64,000 nt of DNA from Actinomyces timonensis DSM 23838 (GTDB lineage Bacteria; Actinomycetota; Actinomycetes; Actinomycetales; Actinomycetaceae). The notes beneath the pieces are model-generated. The model saw only the letters and a list, made by a program, of their open reading frames with translations, searched no databases and was not told the DNA's origin. The position numbers and the translations under genes were made by a program. This document shows, in pieces, positions 27,772 to 36,299 of this stretch. The stretch is from assembly GCF_000295095.1 (NCBI RefSeq), contig NZ_JH806632.1, positions 508,450 through 572,449 on the forward strand. The letters are read 5' to 3'. Numbering within the stretch: position 1 is the stretch's first letter; every line of letters begins with the position of its first letter.

Positions 27772-28454
27772 GCCGCGCTCACCTCCATCGATGCGGTGAT
27801 GGTGGAGGCCAGTTGAGAGGTCGTCTGCCGCGCGCCGTCGTAGAGCGCGTGCACGGCGTAGCTGGCGCCGCCCGGCCCGTCCGCAAAGATCCCTGAGGCG
27901 GTGATAGGGGCGGAGGCCGCGGTGTCGTCCTGCGCCCATGGGGGGATCGCGGGGGCGCTCCAAGCCAGCGTGGAGACCGCCGTGCCGTTCGTCAGGGTCG
28001 TGGTCCCGGGGGTGGCGGTGATCCCCTGGCCTGCGAGGGCCGCCTGCTCGGCGGCGAGGATGCTGGCGGCCGACTTGGCGCCCGCGGGGTAGTACTCAAC
28101 GACGACGCTCAGGGCTTGGCTCTCGGTGGAGTAGGTGACCTGCCACATGCCGTCGTCGTAGGTGACTGGCGCGCAGGTGTAGGCCTCCGCCGGGATGGAT
28201 AGGAGTAGGCCAGGGGCCGCGGTAAGCGTCATGAGCCCGGATTGGGCGGCAGTGCTCTGGGCTCCGGCGGATGGCGATGCGGCGGGGGCTGTCGTCGCTG
28301 GCGCTGTGGCTTGCGCGGTGGCTGCGGTGGACGGCTCCGGGGTGGGGGTGCCCTGCTCGTCCTGTGTGGCGAGCGGCTCGGGCAGGACGGGGAGGATGAG
28401 GCTCAGGACTCCTCGGCGGGTGGTGGTGGCCATGGTGCTGGGAATGCTCCTCAT
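27768..28454 (-). CDS. Secreted protein of unknown function
   Basis: This protein has up to 228 residues; an ATG 7 codons in (MATTTRRG) is an alternative start. A twin-arginine-containing N-terminus and weak hydrophobic stretch are followed by an Ala/Pro/Thr-rich linker (about 33-75). A domain opening 'LTAAPGLLLSIPAEAYTC' comes next. Two cysteines are absent beyond Cys about 93, so no disulfide is obvious. The gene overlaps its downstream neighbour and follows the preceding gene after 24 bases. Confidence 0.6.
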   Translation of the reverse strand: MRSIPSTMATTTRRGVLSLILPVLPEPLATQDEQGTPTPEPSTAATAQATAPATTAPAASPSAGAQSTAAQSGLMTLTAAPGLLLSIPAEAYTCAPVTYDDGMWQVTYSTESQALSVVVEYYPAGAKSAASILAAEQAALAGQGITATPGTTTLTNGTAVSTLAWSAPAIPPWAQDDTAASAPITASGIFADGPGGASYAVHALYDGARQTTSQLASTITASMEVSAA

Positions 28455-28478
28455 TGTTTCAGGGACGGGGGTTTGGGG

Positions 28479-29648
28479 TCACAGCGCCTGCTGGGCCAGC
28501 TGCCCGTGGTCGGCGCTGAGGGTGGAGGCGGTCCAGCCCTTCGCGAGCGCCGCTACTCCTCCGTGGTCGGTGATCGCTGAGCCTTGGAGGATGGTGAGGG
28601 TGGAGGAGGCCTTCTTGTCGAGGAGGTCGGCGAAACCGCCGCTCTGGGTGGCGGGACCGGCGAGCGCCGTCAGGGGGATGGTCAGCGCGCCTGAGGCGAG
28701 CGCGATGGTGCGTGCCCAGGTGATGGCGGTGTCGTGGTCGCCGCTGCCCAGTTGGGTGACGTTGAGGGTGGTGGTGATGAGGGAGGTGACGGGGGTCTGG
28801 GCCGCGATGCTGGACAGGGCCCCGTCGGCTGGCCCCTCGACGGCGTGGGTGAAGGTGATGCTGTCGAGGTCGGCGCCCCGGTCGTAGGCCAGGGTGAGGC
28901 GCCCCAGGCAGATGCGTTGGTCCGCAGCGGTGGGCGGAATTGTGGTGAATGCCGTCCATGGGTCGGTGTGGTCGGCGGGGGGCGGGGGGACGAGGGCGGT
29001 GTAGCTGAGCGTGTGGGAGACGGCGGCTGTGCCGTCGGGTTGCGCGTCGGTGGTGGAGCGCCGGTAGCCGACGGCGTCGCTGTGCCGGAGCAGTGCTGGA
29101 GCGGCCTGCTGGTCAGCGCCTGGGGAGGCGCTTGGGTCCGCTGACGCGCCAGCGGTGGGGGTGGGAGTGGCGCTTGGCGCGGGGGTCGGGGTGGCTGTTG
29201 GGGATGCTCCCCCGATCTCAGGAGCACCGCCTGACGCAGGAGCGGTGCTCGCCGGTGTCGCCAAAGTGATCGTGGAGCCGGAGGCGTTGACGAGGCCTTC
29301 GAGGAGGGGGCTGGGCGGGCGGTGGGCGGTGCGGAGGCGGCCAGCGCCGAGGTTGTTCCCCTGCGAGCCGGTCGCGGGCGACTTTGCCAGGCAAGCTGTG
29401 TCCGAGGGGGTGCAGGCGTCTTGGGCCTGGGTGCGGAGCATGGCGGCCAAGACATCGGCGAGCGGGTCCGTGGGGTCGGCGGCGCCTGCTGCGGCGGAGT
29501 AGCCAGCAGTGAGTTTCTGAATCGCTGAGGCGGTGCCTGCCGCAGCTCCTGAGTTCGATGGCGCGGGGGTTGGCGCGAGTGGGCTGAGACTCGCGGAGCG
29601 CGACTGTCGACGTGCCACCCGCCAGCCGAGCGTCGCGTCCTGTGGCAT
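28479..29648 (-). CDS. Ala/Thr/Pro-rich hypothetical protein
   Basis: This 389-residue protein has no family that I recognise. It has no obvious signal peptide and begins 'MPQDATLGWRVARRQSRS'. A Thr/Pro/Ala linker ('ATPTPAPSATPTPTAGAS') at about 150-170 divides two ordered parts. The second contains 'SHTLSYTALVPPPP' and 'RICLGRLTLAYDRGADLD'. A GGAG site precedes the ATG. Its position between TadG-like and lipoprotein genes ties it to the pilus locus. Confidence 0.6.
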   Translation of the reverse strand: MPQDATLGWRVARRQSRSASLSPLAPTPAPSNSGAAAGTASAIQKLTAGYSAAAGAADPTDPLADVLAAMLRTQAQDACTPSDTACLAKSPATGSQGNNLGAGRLRTAHRPPSPLLEGLVNASGSTITLATPASTAPASGGAPEIGGASPTATPTPAPSATPTPTAGASADPSASPGADQQAAPALLRHSDAVGYRRSTTDAQPDGTAAVSHTLSYTALVPPPPADHTDPWTAFTTIPPTAADQRICLGRLTLAYDRGADLDSITFTHAVEGPADGALSSIAAQTPVTSLITTTLNVTQLGSGDHDTAITWARTIALASGALTIPLTALAGPATQSGGFADLLDKKASSTLTILQGSAITDHGGVAALAKGWTASTLSADHGQLAQQAL

Positions 29649-29813
29649 GGGGGCTCCTCATCCTCGGCAACGGGTCCTGGGGTCGTCAGCAGCGCGAAGC
29701 GCCGTGACTCGATCGTAACCCGCAGCGCGTGGCGGATGTCCAGCGCTATCACCGGGGATGGGGAGGAGGGCCCATGCGCGATCCCGTGGTGGGATGATGC
29801 TGGGTGCGCGCCG

Positions 29814-30494
29814 TCAGGCGACGAGGCGTGTGGAGATCTTCACGTGGTTCTCGAAGCCCTTCGGGGGGCTGTAGGACGGGGCAGGGCTGGGTGAGGGCGT
29901 GGCCTTCTTCCCTGGCGCATTGCCCGCATCGGGCTCGGGGGCTTTGGTCTGGCATTTGCCTTTGACCACGAGGCCGACCTTGCCGTGGTCGAGGCAGACC
30001 CCTTTGTCGAGGACGATCTCGGCGGTGGACGTGGAGGTCATCTTCTTGTCCGTGCCCTCGACGGAGGAGTTGGAGCGCACGGAGACAGTGACCTGCCGAT
30101 GGGCGGCGTCGACGGACATGGAGGTGACGGTGGCATCGTTGAGCTCGGCGTAGTGCTCGGCCGCAGCGCGCAGGCCCGAGTCGGCGTAGGAGTCGAGGGT
30201 CTTGCCGGTGCCTCTCCAGAGCTCCTCGTCGTTCTTGGCGTCGGCGGCATCGTCATGCATGCCCTCGATGCTCTTGGCCCACGCCCGCGCGGCGCCGAGC
30301 GCCGCCGCGTCAGATGCGGTGGAGGCGGTACGGGCCTGGGCGAAGAGGGAGCCAAAGCCCACCATGAGGCCAAAGGCGACCGCCACGAGGAGCATGACGG
30401 CGACGCTCACGTACGGGAGGATGCTTCCACGCTCCCCCTCACGCAGCCGGAGTCTCATCGCCCGGCGCAGGTTCAAACGAGATCGTTGTCCCAT
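29814..30494 (-). CDS. TadG-like pilus assembly protein
   Basis: This 226-residue protein has a basic N-terminus (about 22 residues), then 'GERGSILPYVSVAVMLLV', a single hydrophobic helix and 'ASDAAALGAARAWA', the typical start of TadG/putative Flp pilus-assembly proteins. The Gly preceding the hydrophobic helix could be a prepilin-type site, but the conserved Glu5 is missing. The extracytoplasmic part carries a Cys pair (VCLDH...GKCQTK) and a Pro/Ser tail. The ATG at 30494 follows GAGGTGAAAGCC and lies 11 bases past the OmpA-domain gene. Confidence 0.7.
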   Translation of the reverse strand: MGQRSRLNLRRAMRLRLREGERGSILPYVSVAVMLLVAVAFGLMVGFGSLFAQARTASTASDAAALGAARAWAKSIEGMHDDAADAKNDEELWRGTGKTLDSYADSGLRAAAEHYAELNDATVTSMSVDAAHRQVTVSVRSNSSVEGTDKKMTSTSTAEIVLDKGVCLDHGKVGLVVKGKCQTKAPEPDAGNAPGKKATPSPSPAPSYSPPKGFENHVKISTRLVA

Positions 30495-30504
30495 GGCTTT
30501 CACC

Positions 30505-32133
30505 TCATTCGTCGACGACGGGGATGTCGGTAAGGCGCCAGGGAAGATCAACAACCGTCCCACTTGCGACGCCAGCTGCAGGGGCGCGATCAAGGATCAC
30601 GGAATCTTGTCCCATATCAGGCCAGATCACACATATTCCAGTATTACCGCTCAGACTGCCTTCCACGCGGAGTTCGGCGAGTGTCGAGTGCCGCTCGGCA
30701 CCGAGAGGAACGTAGTCGCAGGGCGAGTAGCGGCGGTCCCCGGCGATCAGATCAAGACCATTAGCTCCTTTGGGGAGGAATGCGCCGGCAGAATCCTCCG
30801 AGCGACTATCCTCGAAGAGCCCCGCAGAACTGTCGCTCAGCCAGTCCGTAAGAGCCGGGCCGTCCGCGCCAGGAACCCCCGAGACCTGGGCGACCCCGAA
30901 AAGATACTTGCCCCGTCTTGCCACCTTCTCCAAAGAGATAGTAACACTGCTCTGACCATCGATGGAATTCACAGTCACCCCGTCAGGCCCCTTGCCCACA
31001 GGGCCCTTCGCCTCAGGGACCGAGCCGCCAGACCTGGCGGCGGAAGGCGACGCTGAAGCCGACGACGCGGCCTCCGTGCCCCCATCGGGCGTGAGCGTCA
31101 CAACTACTCGACGATTAATGGCGCGAGCAGCCTCATCATCACCTTCAACGGCGGGCTCAGTCTCACCCTTGCCCTCCTCGCTCACCGTCCAGGAGGAAAG
31201 ATCGGCCAGTTCGCCCAGGCGCTTGTGAACGGCGGCGGCCCTCTGCTCGGAAAGGGTCTGGTTGAAGGCCTCGTCCGCAACATCGTCAGTATGCCCGACG
31301 ATGCTCATGTCCCCACCGCCGGAGTAGGAGGCGATTTGGTCGGCCACGATCTGCAGCTGCGCATCGGCTTGAGCGGTGAGATCGTACTTGCCGAACTCGA
31401 ATGTCACGTCACTGGAAAGAATCGTGGTCACCGTGGCGGTAGTGGTACGACTCTGAGTCGAGGTGTCAAGAGACCTAGTGAATACCTCGACGTTCAACGG
31501 AGCCCGGGGATCTCCTGCCGAATCCTGCCCTCCACCCTTCTCGGCGACTTCAATCCCCTCGAAAAGAGACGCGAGATCCAGGCCCAGAGCCGACTCCGCC
31601 TCCGCCTTCTCGACCACGTTCACAACCGGAAATCCGATCATTGGGAGAGACACTGTCACCTGGGCTGCATCGACAGCGCCAAAGACGACCCCCCGAACGA
31701 GCTCGTTGCCGGGCTGAAGACCTCTGAGCTCTTCGTCGATAGAAGCCTCATTAATGGGATCCCAAAGGCGCAGTCCGCCAGCATCGATGACACGTACGAG
31801 CGACAGCGGTTGATTGGGCTCGAAACGACTCCAGACCTCGGAGATGTCGAAGGCTCCGGTGTTACCATCGTCTGCCGACCTTGTGATCTTCAATGGAAGC
31901 ATCGTCGTCGAATCGTCCATGCGCACCAATGGAGCCACGCCCACAGTGACGGAATGCCCCATCATGCTGCCCGAGAAGGACTGCCAATCAGATGATCCAG
32001 CGCCCATCGAGCCAGTTGGACCAGGGGTTTGATCACCACCAGAGGAAGTGTCATCGGAACAAGCAGCCAGCCACAGCGCGCTCCCAGCCGCCAGCACCGG
32101 GTATCCGATGACCGCGCGTCGACTCACACTCAT
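30505..32133 (-). CDS. Lipoprotein with OmpA-like peptidoglycan-binding domain
   Basis: This 542-residue protein has a Tat-like N-terminus (SRRAV) and lipobox 'LWLAACSDD' (Cys25). An N-terminal domain (about 50-230) of unknown type precedes an OmpA_C domain at about 241-349 ('VTFEFGKYDLTAQAD', 'VGHTDD' at 279-284, 'LSEQRAAAVHKRL', 'NRRVVVTL'). A Ser/Ala linker and a further C-terminal domain follow. OmpA_C domains bind the diaminopimelate or lysine stem of peptidoglycan. In a monoderm the lipoprotein could link membrane and wall near the Tad machine, perhaps in place of the secretin-associated parts of diderm systems (inference). The start is well supported by AGGAGGATGGTTTC-ATG. Confidence 0.85.
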   Translation of the reverse strand: MSVSRRAVIGYPVLAAGSALWLAACSDDTSSGGDQTPGPTGSMGAGSSDWQSFSGSMMGHSVTVGVAPLVRMDDSTTMLPLKITRSADDGNTGAFDISEVWSRFEPNQPLSLVRVIDAGGLRLWDPINEASIDEELRGLQPGNELVRGVVFGAVDAAQVTVSLPMIGFPVVNVVEKAEAESALGLDLASLFEGIEVAEKGGGQDSAGDPRAPLNVEVFTRSLDTSTQSRTTTATVTTILSSDVTFEFGKYDLTAQADAQLQIVADQIASYSGGGDMSIVGHTDDVADEAFNQTLSEQRAAAVHKRLGELADLSSWTVSEEGKGETEPAVEGDDEAARAINRRVVVTLTPDGGTEAASSASASPSAARSGGSVPEAKGPVGKGPDGVTVNSIDGQSSVTISLEKVARRGKYLFGVAQVSGVPGADGPALTDWLSDSSAGLFEDSRSEDSAGAFLPKGANGLDLIAGDRRYSPCDYVPLGAERHSTLAELRVEGSLSGNTGICVIWPDMGQDSVILDRAPAAGVASGTVVDLPWRLTDIPVVDE

Positions 32134-32227
32134 GAAACCATCCTCCTGAAGACGCCGACGACAACCTACGATGCCAACCTAGCACCGATACGCGCCCAGC
32201 ACCAGTGATTTCACTCTCGGAACACCG

Positions 32228-32260
32228 AATGGGCGCGGGGAGTAACACCCCGCGCCCATT
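32228..32260 (-). terminator. Attenuator hairpin after flp
   Basis: A perfect 13-bp stem (AATGGGCGCGGGG with its complement) and 7-base loop begins 19 bases after the flp stop codon. It probably lets the major pilin be made in excess over the genes downstream. Confidence 0.8.
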
Positions 32261-32278
32261 CAGGCAAGACTCAGCGAG

Positions 32279-32497
32279 TCAGTGCAGACCCTTGATCGCC
32301 TTCGAAATCTTGCTGGTGATCGCCTTGCCGATGCTGCTGTCGCCCTTCACGGCGGCGACGACAGCGGCGATGATCGCGGCGACCACGAGAGCGACGCCAG
32401 CGTACTCGACCATCGTCTGTCCCTTTTCGCTGTAGCGGAAGTTGGTCCAGGCGGTCTGAATGCGGACCTGAAGGCGGAGCAGGGTGTTGTTGTTCAT
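32279..32497 (-). CDS. flp: Flp-type major pilin
   Basis: This 72-residue prepilin has a 26-residue basic leader ending 'SEKG', then 'QTMVEYAG'. Mature residues Glu5 and Tyr6 are the Flp hallmark, followed by a hydrophobic helix and a short polar C-terminus. Cleavage is expected after Gly26 by the prepilin peptidase at 41670-42488. The gene has a GGAGGTCAT site upstream and is followed by a strong hairpin, as is usual for an abundant subunit. Confidence 0.95.
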   Translation of the reverse strand: MNNNTLLRLQVRIQTAWTNFRYSEKGQTMVEYAGVALVVAAIIAAVVAAVKGDSSIGKAITSKISKAIKGLH

Positions 32498-32625
32498 GAT
32501 GACCTCCGTAGAAGTGGATCGATGGTGGGAACCAGCCAGGTCCCCGTGACATGAAGAAAGTTACGCGGTCGTCCGCCCCACCGCCCAGGGGCAGCCGCCC
32601 CCTCCTGCGCCCCCTCCCGCGCCCC

Positions 32626-33249
32626 TCAGCGCCCCTGCCTCGCCTTGAGCCAAGCAGCCACCGCCTCGGCGCGGGTGTGGACGCCGATCTTCGGGTACGC
32701 GGCGTTGAGGTAGTTCTTCACAGTGCGCTCAGACAGGTACAGGCGAGCGGAGATCTCCTTGTTGGAGCAGCCGTCGGCGGCCAGCTCGAGCATCTCCGCC
32801 TCCCGATCCGTCACGAGGGAGCGCAAGGGGTTCGCTTCCCCGGTTCCAGTAGGATTGAGGACGATCTCGGCCGCCTCGCGTCCCAGGACGAGACCACCCC
32901 GCGCGCAGGTCTCGATCGCGCCCGCGACCTCATTGACACCGAGCTGCCCATGCACGAGGTACCCGCGCGCTCCCGCGGCCAGCGACCGGCGAATGAGCTC
33001 CGGCTCCGTCATCGATGTCAGCATGATGACACTCATGCGCTCAGCCAGCTCAGGAAGGACGTCCAGTCCAGAGCGCCCCGGCATCCTCACGTCGAGAAGG
33101 CAAATGTCAGGCTGGGCACCGGCGGCAACCTCGAGCGCGGCGAACGCGTCCGCGGCTTCGACAACCTCCGTCACGGCCTCCACTCGATCCAGGACCGCGC
33201 GCAATCCAGCGCGAACGATGGCATTATCGTCAACAACCATTATTTTCAA
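32626..33249 (-). CDS. NarL/LuxR-type response regulator
   Basis: This 207-residue regulator has a receiver domain with acidic pair D7-D8, phospho-acceptor D53 in 'CLLDVRMPG' and T78. The conserved receiver lysine is replaced by histidine (H100 in 'GYLVHGQ'). A LuxR helix-turn-helix follows ('LTDREAEMLELAADGCSNKEI' region, 'LYLSERTVKNYL'). The start is the TTG at 33249, preceded by AGGAGG that overlaps the stop of the kinase gene, so the pair is translationally coupled. It likely controls the Tad locus or flp, given its position. Confidence 0.92.
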   Translation of the reverse strand: MKIMVVDDNAIVRAGLRAVLDRVEAVTEVVEAADAFAALEVAAGAQPDICLLDVRMPGRSGLDVLPELAERMSVIMLTSMTEPELIRRSLAAGARGYLVHGQLGVNEVAGAIETCARGGLVLGREAAEIVLNPTGTGEANPLRSLVTDREAEMLELAADGCSNKEISARLYLSERTVKNYLNAAYPKIGVHTRAEAVAAWLKARQGR

Positions 33250-33253
33250 CGCT

Positions 33254-34474
33254 CTACCTCCTCGACATACTGAGCGCTCGCAGTGGGACAACCAGCCTCA
33301 AACACAGGCCGTCACCATTCTCCGAGCGGGATGAAACCTCGAGCCACGCTCCGAGAGAATCCGCCCGCTCTTTCATTCCTTGAAAGCCATAATGGCCGAC
33401 TCTGCCCTTATCAGCGATCACTGAGGCGGGAAGGCCGCGACCATCATCAGAGATCTCAATGAGCAGATCCTCCCCGAGCCGCTTCGCGGTGAAATACACA
33501 TGCCGCGCACCAGAATGCTTCTCGGCGTTCACGAGGGCCTCTCCGACGATGCGATGCAACTGCCACATCGCTTCTGGGGTTGAACGAAGAGCGCCCAACG
33601 TGCTGTCAATATCGAACACGGGTGTGATCGATGAGCGATCGCCCCAACGGACGACCGCTTCTTCAAGCGCCGCAACAGTATTGTCCTCACCCCCCACGCG
33701 GAGCCCATCCAATACAATACGGGCCTCTCGGCTAGCCTCGTCCGCCGACTCGAACAGTGTGCGGGAGAGAAGCGCGCACGTATGGCCCTCCTCGCGGAGG
33801 GCGCCATCCAGGGTCTCGGAGAGCATTCTTATTCCGTGAACACTTTTCGCAAGCGAGTCGTGGAGATCTCTCGCTATCGAAAGGCGCTCAGCCATGGCCC
33901 GGCGTTCCTCGCGCGCGCTGGCGACCTCAGCTGAGAGCTCGCCGATATCCCACACTTTCCGCCTCCATTTGTTGCCCAGCACGACGCTCGACACTATCCC
34001 AAGGCTCATTAGAAACGAGCTTCCCCTCACAGAATCTCCGGCAACGCCGCAAACAGCGATCCATGAGATGATTCCTGAGGCCCATACCGCAGGCCAGAGC
34101 GATGACATCGCAAGTCCGATAAACACTGCCGAGACGAGCGCGTAGGAGGACCAAAGCGCACGGAGGTTGTCCGCGTAACTGACGGCGCTCAGCAGCAGCA
34201 GACAGCCCACGACGAGATCAACGCAAGTGAGGAACCAATCGTGAAGAAATAACGGTAGACGCCTCCTGAGCCCTTGATAGCACGCCCAGCACACGGCGGT
34301 CGCCAGCACCGGCAGAAGAGCCGTGGCATAGGGCGCCCTCGATCCGAGGAGGAGTACCTCGCCAGCGAACAAGACTCCCATCCGGGCCACCGTCACTACA
34401 CCGAGCGCATCCATGACCCCTCGGTCGTTGACAACTCGAAGCAGGGATTCGCTCGAGGCCTGATGCGGCGGCAT
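33254..34474 (-). CDS. DesK-type sensor histidine kinase
   Basis: This 406-residue kinase has five or six transmembrane helices in residues 20-165 with short loops, so it probably senses within the membrane. A coiled linker leads to the HisKA_3 box 'SIARDLHDSLAKSVHG' (H205). The ATPase domain has the N box 'GEALVNAEKHSG' (N316), 'SDDGRGLP' (344-347) and 'GHYGFQGMKERA'. The ATG at 34474 is chosen because GGGAGGATAAGTTG precedes it, with the tadC stop embedded in that site. It lies inside the Tad operon between tadC and flp. Confidence 0.93.
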   Translation of the reverse strand: MPPHQASSESLLRVVNDRGVMDALGVVTVARMGVLFAGEVLLLGSRAPYATALLPVLATAVCWACYQGLRRRLPLFLHDWFLTCVDLVVGCLLLLSAVSYADNLRALWSSYALVSAVFIGLAMSSLWPAVWASGIISWIAVCGVAGDSVRGSSFLMSLGIVSSVVLGNKWRRKVWDIGELSAEVASAREERRAMAERLSIARDLHDSLAKSVHGIRMLSETLDGALREEGHTCALLSRTLFESADEASREARIVLDGLRVGGEDNTVAALEEAVVRWGDRSSITPVFDIDSTLGALRSTPEAMWQLHRIVGEALVNAEKHSGARHVYFTAKRLGEDLLIEISDDGRGLPASVIADKGRVGHYGFQGMKERADSLGAWLEVSSRSENGDGLCLRLVVPLRALSMSRR

Positions 34475-34478
34475 CAAC

Positions 34479-35372
34479 TTATCCTCCCAGGATTTTTGCC
34501 AGGACATCACGATTCGCGAAGATGAAGCCGCCGATCATGAGGATCATGGTCCCTGGTACCATCGTCACCGTCGCGATGAGCGCAACCTTCGGCTGCGCCT
34601 TGCCTGCCGCTTGAAGCACCTGCTGCGCCCGCGTTCTTCGGATCTCCCTCACGATCGAACTAAGAGCGTCCCCAATCGGTGTGCCCAGTTCCTCCGATTG
34701 CAGGAGGGCACCGACGAAGACGTCCACATTCTCCGAGCGGCATCGTTCTCGCGTCGCAGCGAAGGCATCTCGTCGAGCAACCCCAAGTCGCATCTGATGA
34801 AGGGCCATCCGCATCTCCTCGGCGACTGGCCCGTCGAAGTAGTCGCAGACCCTTTCCAGAGCACTTCGGAAAGGGATTCCCGAGCGAACCGTAACGGCGA
34901 GCACCTCCAGGAAATCAGGAAGGTCCCTGTTCACCGAATCCTGCCTCTTGCGTACCGCTTGAGCCAACCACAGATACATCCATCCGGAGAATATAAGAGC
35001 AATCGTCGCGCCGATGTAGGGATGCCCAAGCAGTAACATCAATGCGAAGATCACCGCACTGAGAACAAGGAACCCGGCCTCTCGCTGAATGAAGAGGTCA
35101 AGCGTAAGGCCTTCCGGGTTGCCAGCATTCTTGAGCCGCCTGTCGAGCGAGCGGAGCCTCGACTGGCCATACAGCTGGCGCAAGAGTCGCTGGCCACGCA
35201 GCCCTACGGCGTCAAGGAGCCTGACGAAGAGACCGTCATCCTTGGTCTTACTCGCCTCCAAACCATCGCCACCAAGATAGTCCGCATCGTGGCCTCGAAC
35301 CATTCTGATTCCTGCGGCGGCCGTCAAGACATACACGAACGACAACAACGCCACGCCCAACGCCAGCAGCAT
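34479..35372 (-). CDS. tadC: Tad pilus inner-membrane platform protein TadC
   Basis: This 297-residue T2SS F-domain protein has N-terminal and central transmembrane helices, the domain 'LPDFLEVLAVTVRSGIPFRSALERV' region, and a final helix at the C-terminus. TadB and TadC form the membrane platform driven by the TadA ATPase. It follows tadB after 3 bases and has a GAGGTG site. Base composition is clearly less GC-rich than in the housekeeping genes. Confidence 0.92.
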   Translation of the reverse strand: MLLALGVALLSFVYVLTAAAGIRMVRGHDADYLGGDGLEASKTKDDGLFVRLLDAVGLRGQRLLRQLYGQSRLRSLDRRLKNAGNPEGLTLDLFIQREAGFLVLSAVIFALMLLLGHPYIGATIALIFSGWMYLWLAQAVRKRQDSVNRDLPDFLEVLAVTVRSGIPFRSALERVCDYFDGPVAEEMRMALHQMRLGVARRDAFAATRERCRSENVDVFVGALLQSEELGTPIGDALSSIVREIRRTRAQQVLQAAGKAQPKVALIATVTMVPGTMILMIGGFIFANRDVLAKILGG

Positions 35373-35375
35373 AGC

Positions 35376-36299
35376 TCACACCTCAACCCTCGAGACAAGC
35401 CGCATGAGAAGAACTCCGATGACGAAGAACACTGCGGATACCACCAAAATGATCTGGCCGACTAACGATGTGGCCATATCATCGAGAACACCGGGGCGCA
35501 TCATGTTGAGGAGAATCACCGAGGCCGCGCCGATGCATGGAACGATGTACGCACCGAATGCTGTTCCCAGAACTGCGGTTCGCACCTGACGGTGCAGTTG
35601 CTTGCGATCCTCCAGCGCAATAGCGATGTCTTGAAGCGCCGCCACGAGCGCGCCACCGGAGCGCGATTGAATGACGATAGTCCTTACGAGCACATTGAGT
35701 TCCCTGGAGGGCAGTCTCGCCGACAGCTCCTGCAGCGCACCGTCAAGTGACCAGCCCAGTTTCAACCGCGCGACCACGTCATTGATCTCAGTGTGGCTCG
35801 GCTCAGGCAATTCTTTGGCGGCCAAGGCCAGCGATCGCTCGACAGAAAGGCCCGCCGATGTTCCATTGGACAGAAAACGCGACAATTCGGGGAGTTGCGC
35901 GATGAACATTTCGGCCCGACGCAGGATCTTCCGTTTCAGCCACATATTGAATGCTACGGGGACAGCTAAGGCAATGACCCCGCCAGCGATATACCCGACA
36001 ATATACCGTGCACCGAGAAACGTAATAATTGAAAAGAGCGCGATGACCGACTGCACGATTGTCGACGACCACTGTATTCCCGCTCCTGCGAGGCGTCGGC
36101 GAAACGAATTCTGCACGGGCAGTCGGTCAATTCTGGCCGCCAGCCGTCTGAGAGCTCCGGCACGCTCGCCACCGTCTGCGCCCAGTGCCGCAGCGACTTC
36201 CGCAGAACGCTGTGACGCCATACCGAATACGAAGCAAGCCGCCCCACCGGCCACCAGAGTGGCGGTAAGTGATACAAGAATTGCGCCAATTCCGCTCAT
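35376..36299 (-). CDS. tadB: Tad pilus inner-membrane platform protein TadB
   Basis: This 307-residue T2SS F-domain protein has a typical core 'LPELSRFLSNGTSAGLSVER' and 'LKLGWSLDGALQELS', flanked by paired transmembrane helices. It pairs with TadC. Its ATG overlaps the tadA stop by 4 bases. Confidence 0.93.
   Translation of the reverse strand: MSGIGAILVSLTATLVAGGAACFVFGMASQRSAEVAAALGADGGERAGALRRLAARIDRLPVQNSFRRRLAGAGIQWSSTIVQSVIALFSIITFLGARYIVGYIAGGVIALAVPVAFNMWLKRKILRRAEMFIAQLPELSRFLSNGTSAGLSVERSLALAAKELPEPSHTEINDVVARLKLGWSLDGALQELSARLPSRELNVLVRTIVIQSRSGGALVAALQDIAIALEDRKQLHRQVRTAVLGTAFGAYIVPCIGAASVILLNMMRPGVLDDMATSLVGQIILVVSAVFFVIGVLLMRLVSRVEV

Noticed and set aside
30505-32133. Outer-membrane protein OmpA, suggesting a diderm host
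   Set aside because: Only the peptidoglycan-binding domain is present, with a lipobox and no beta-barrel. No secretin or Bam-type genes are near. The remaining genes are clearly actinobacterial.
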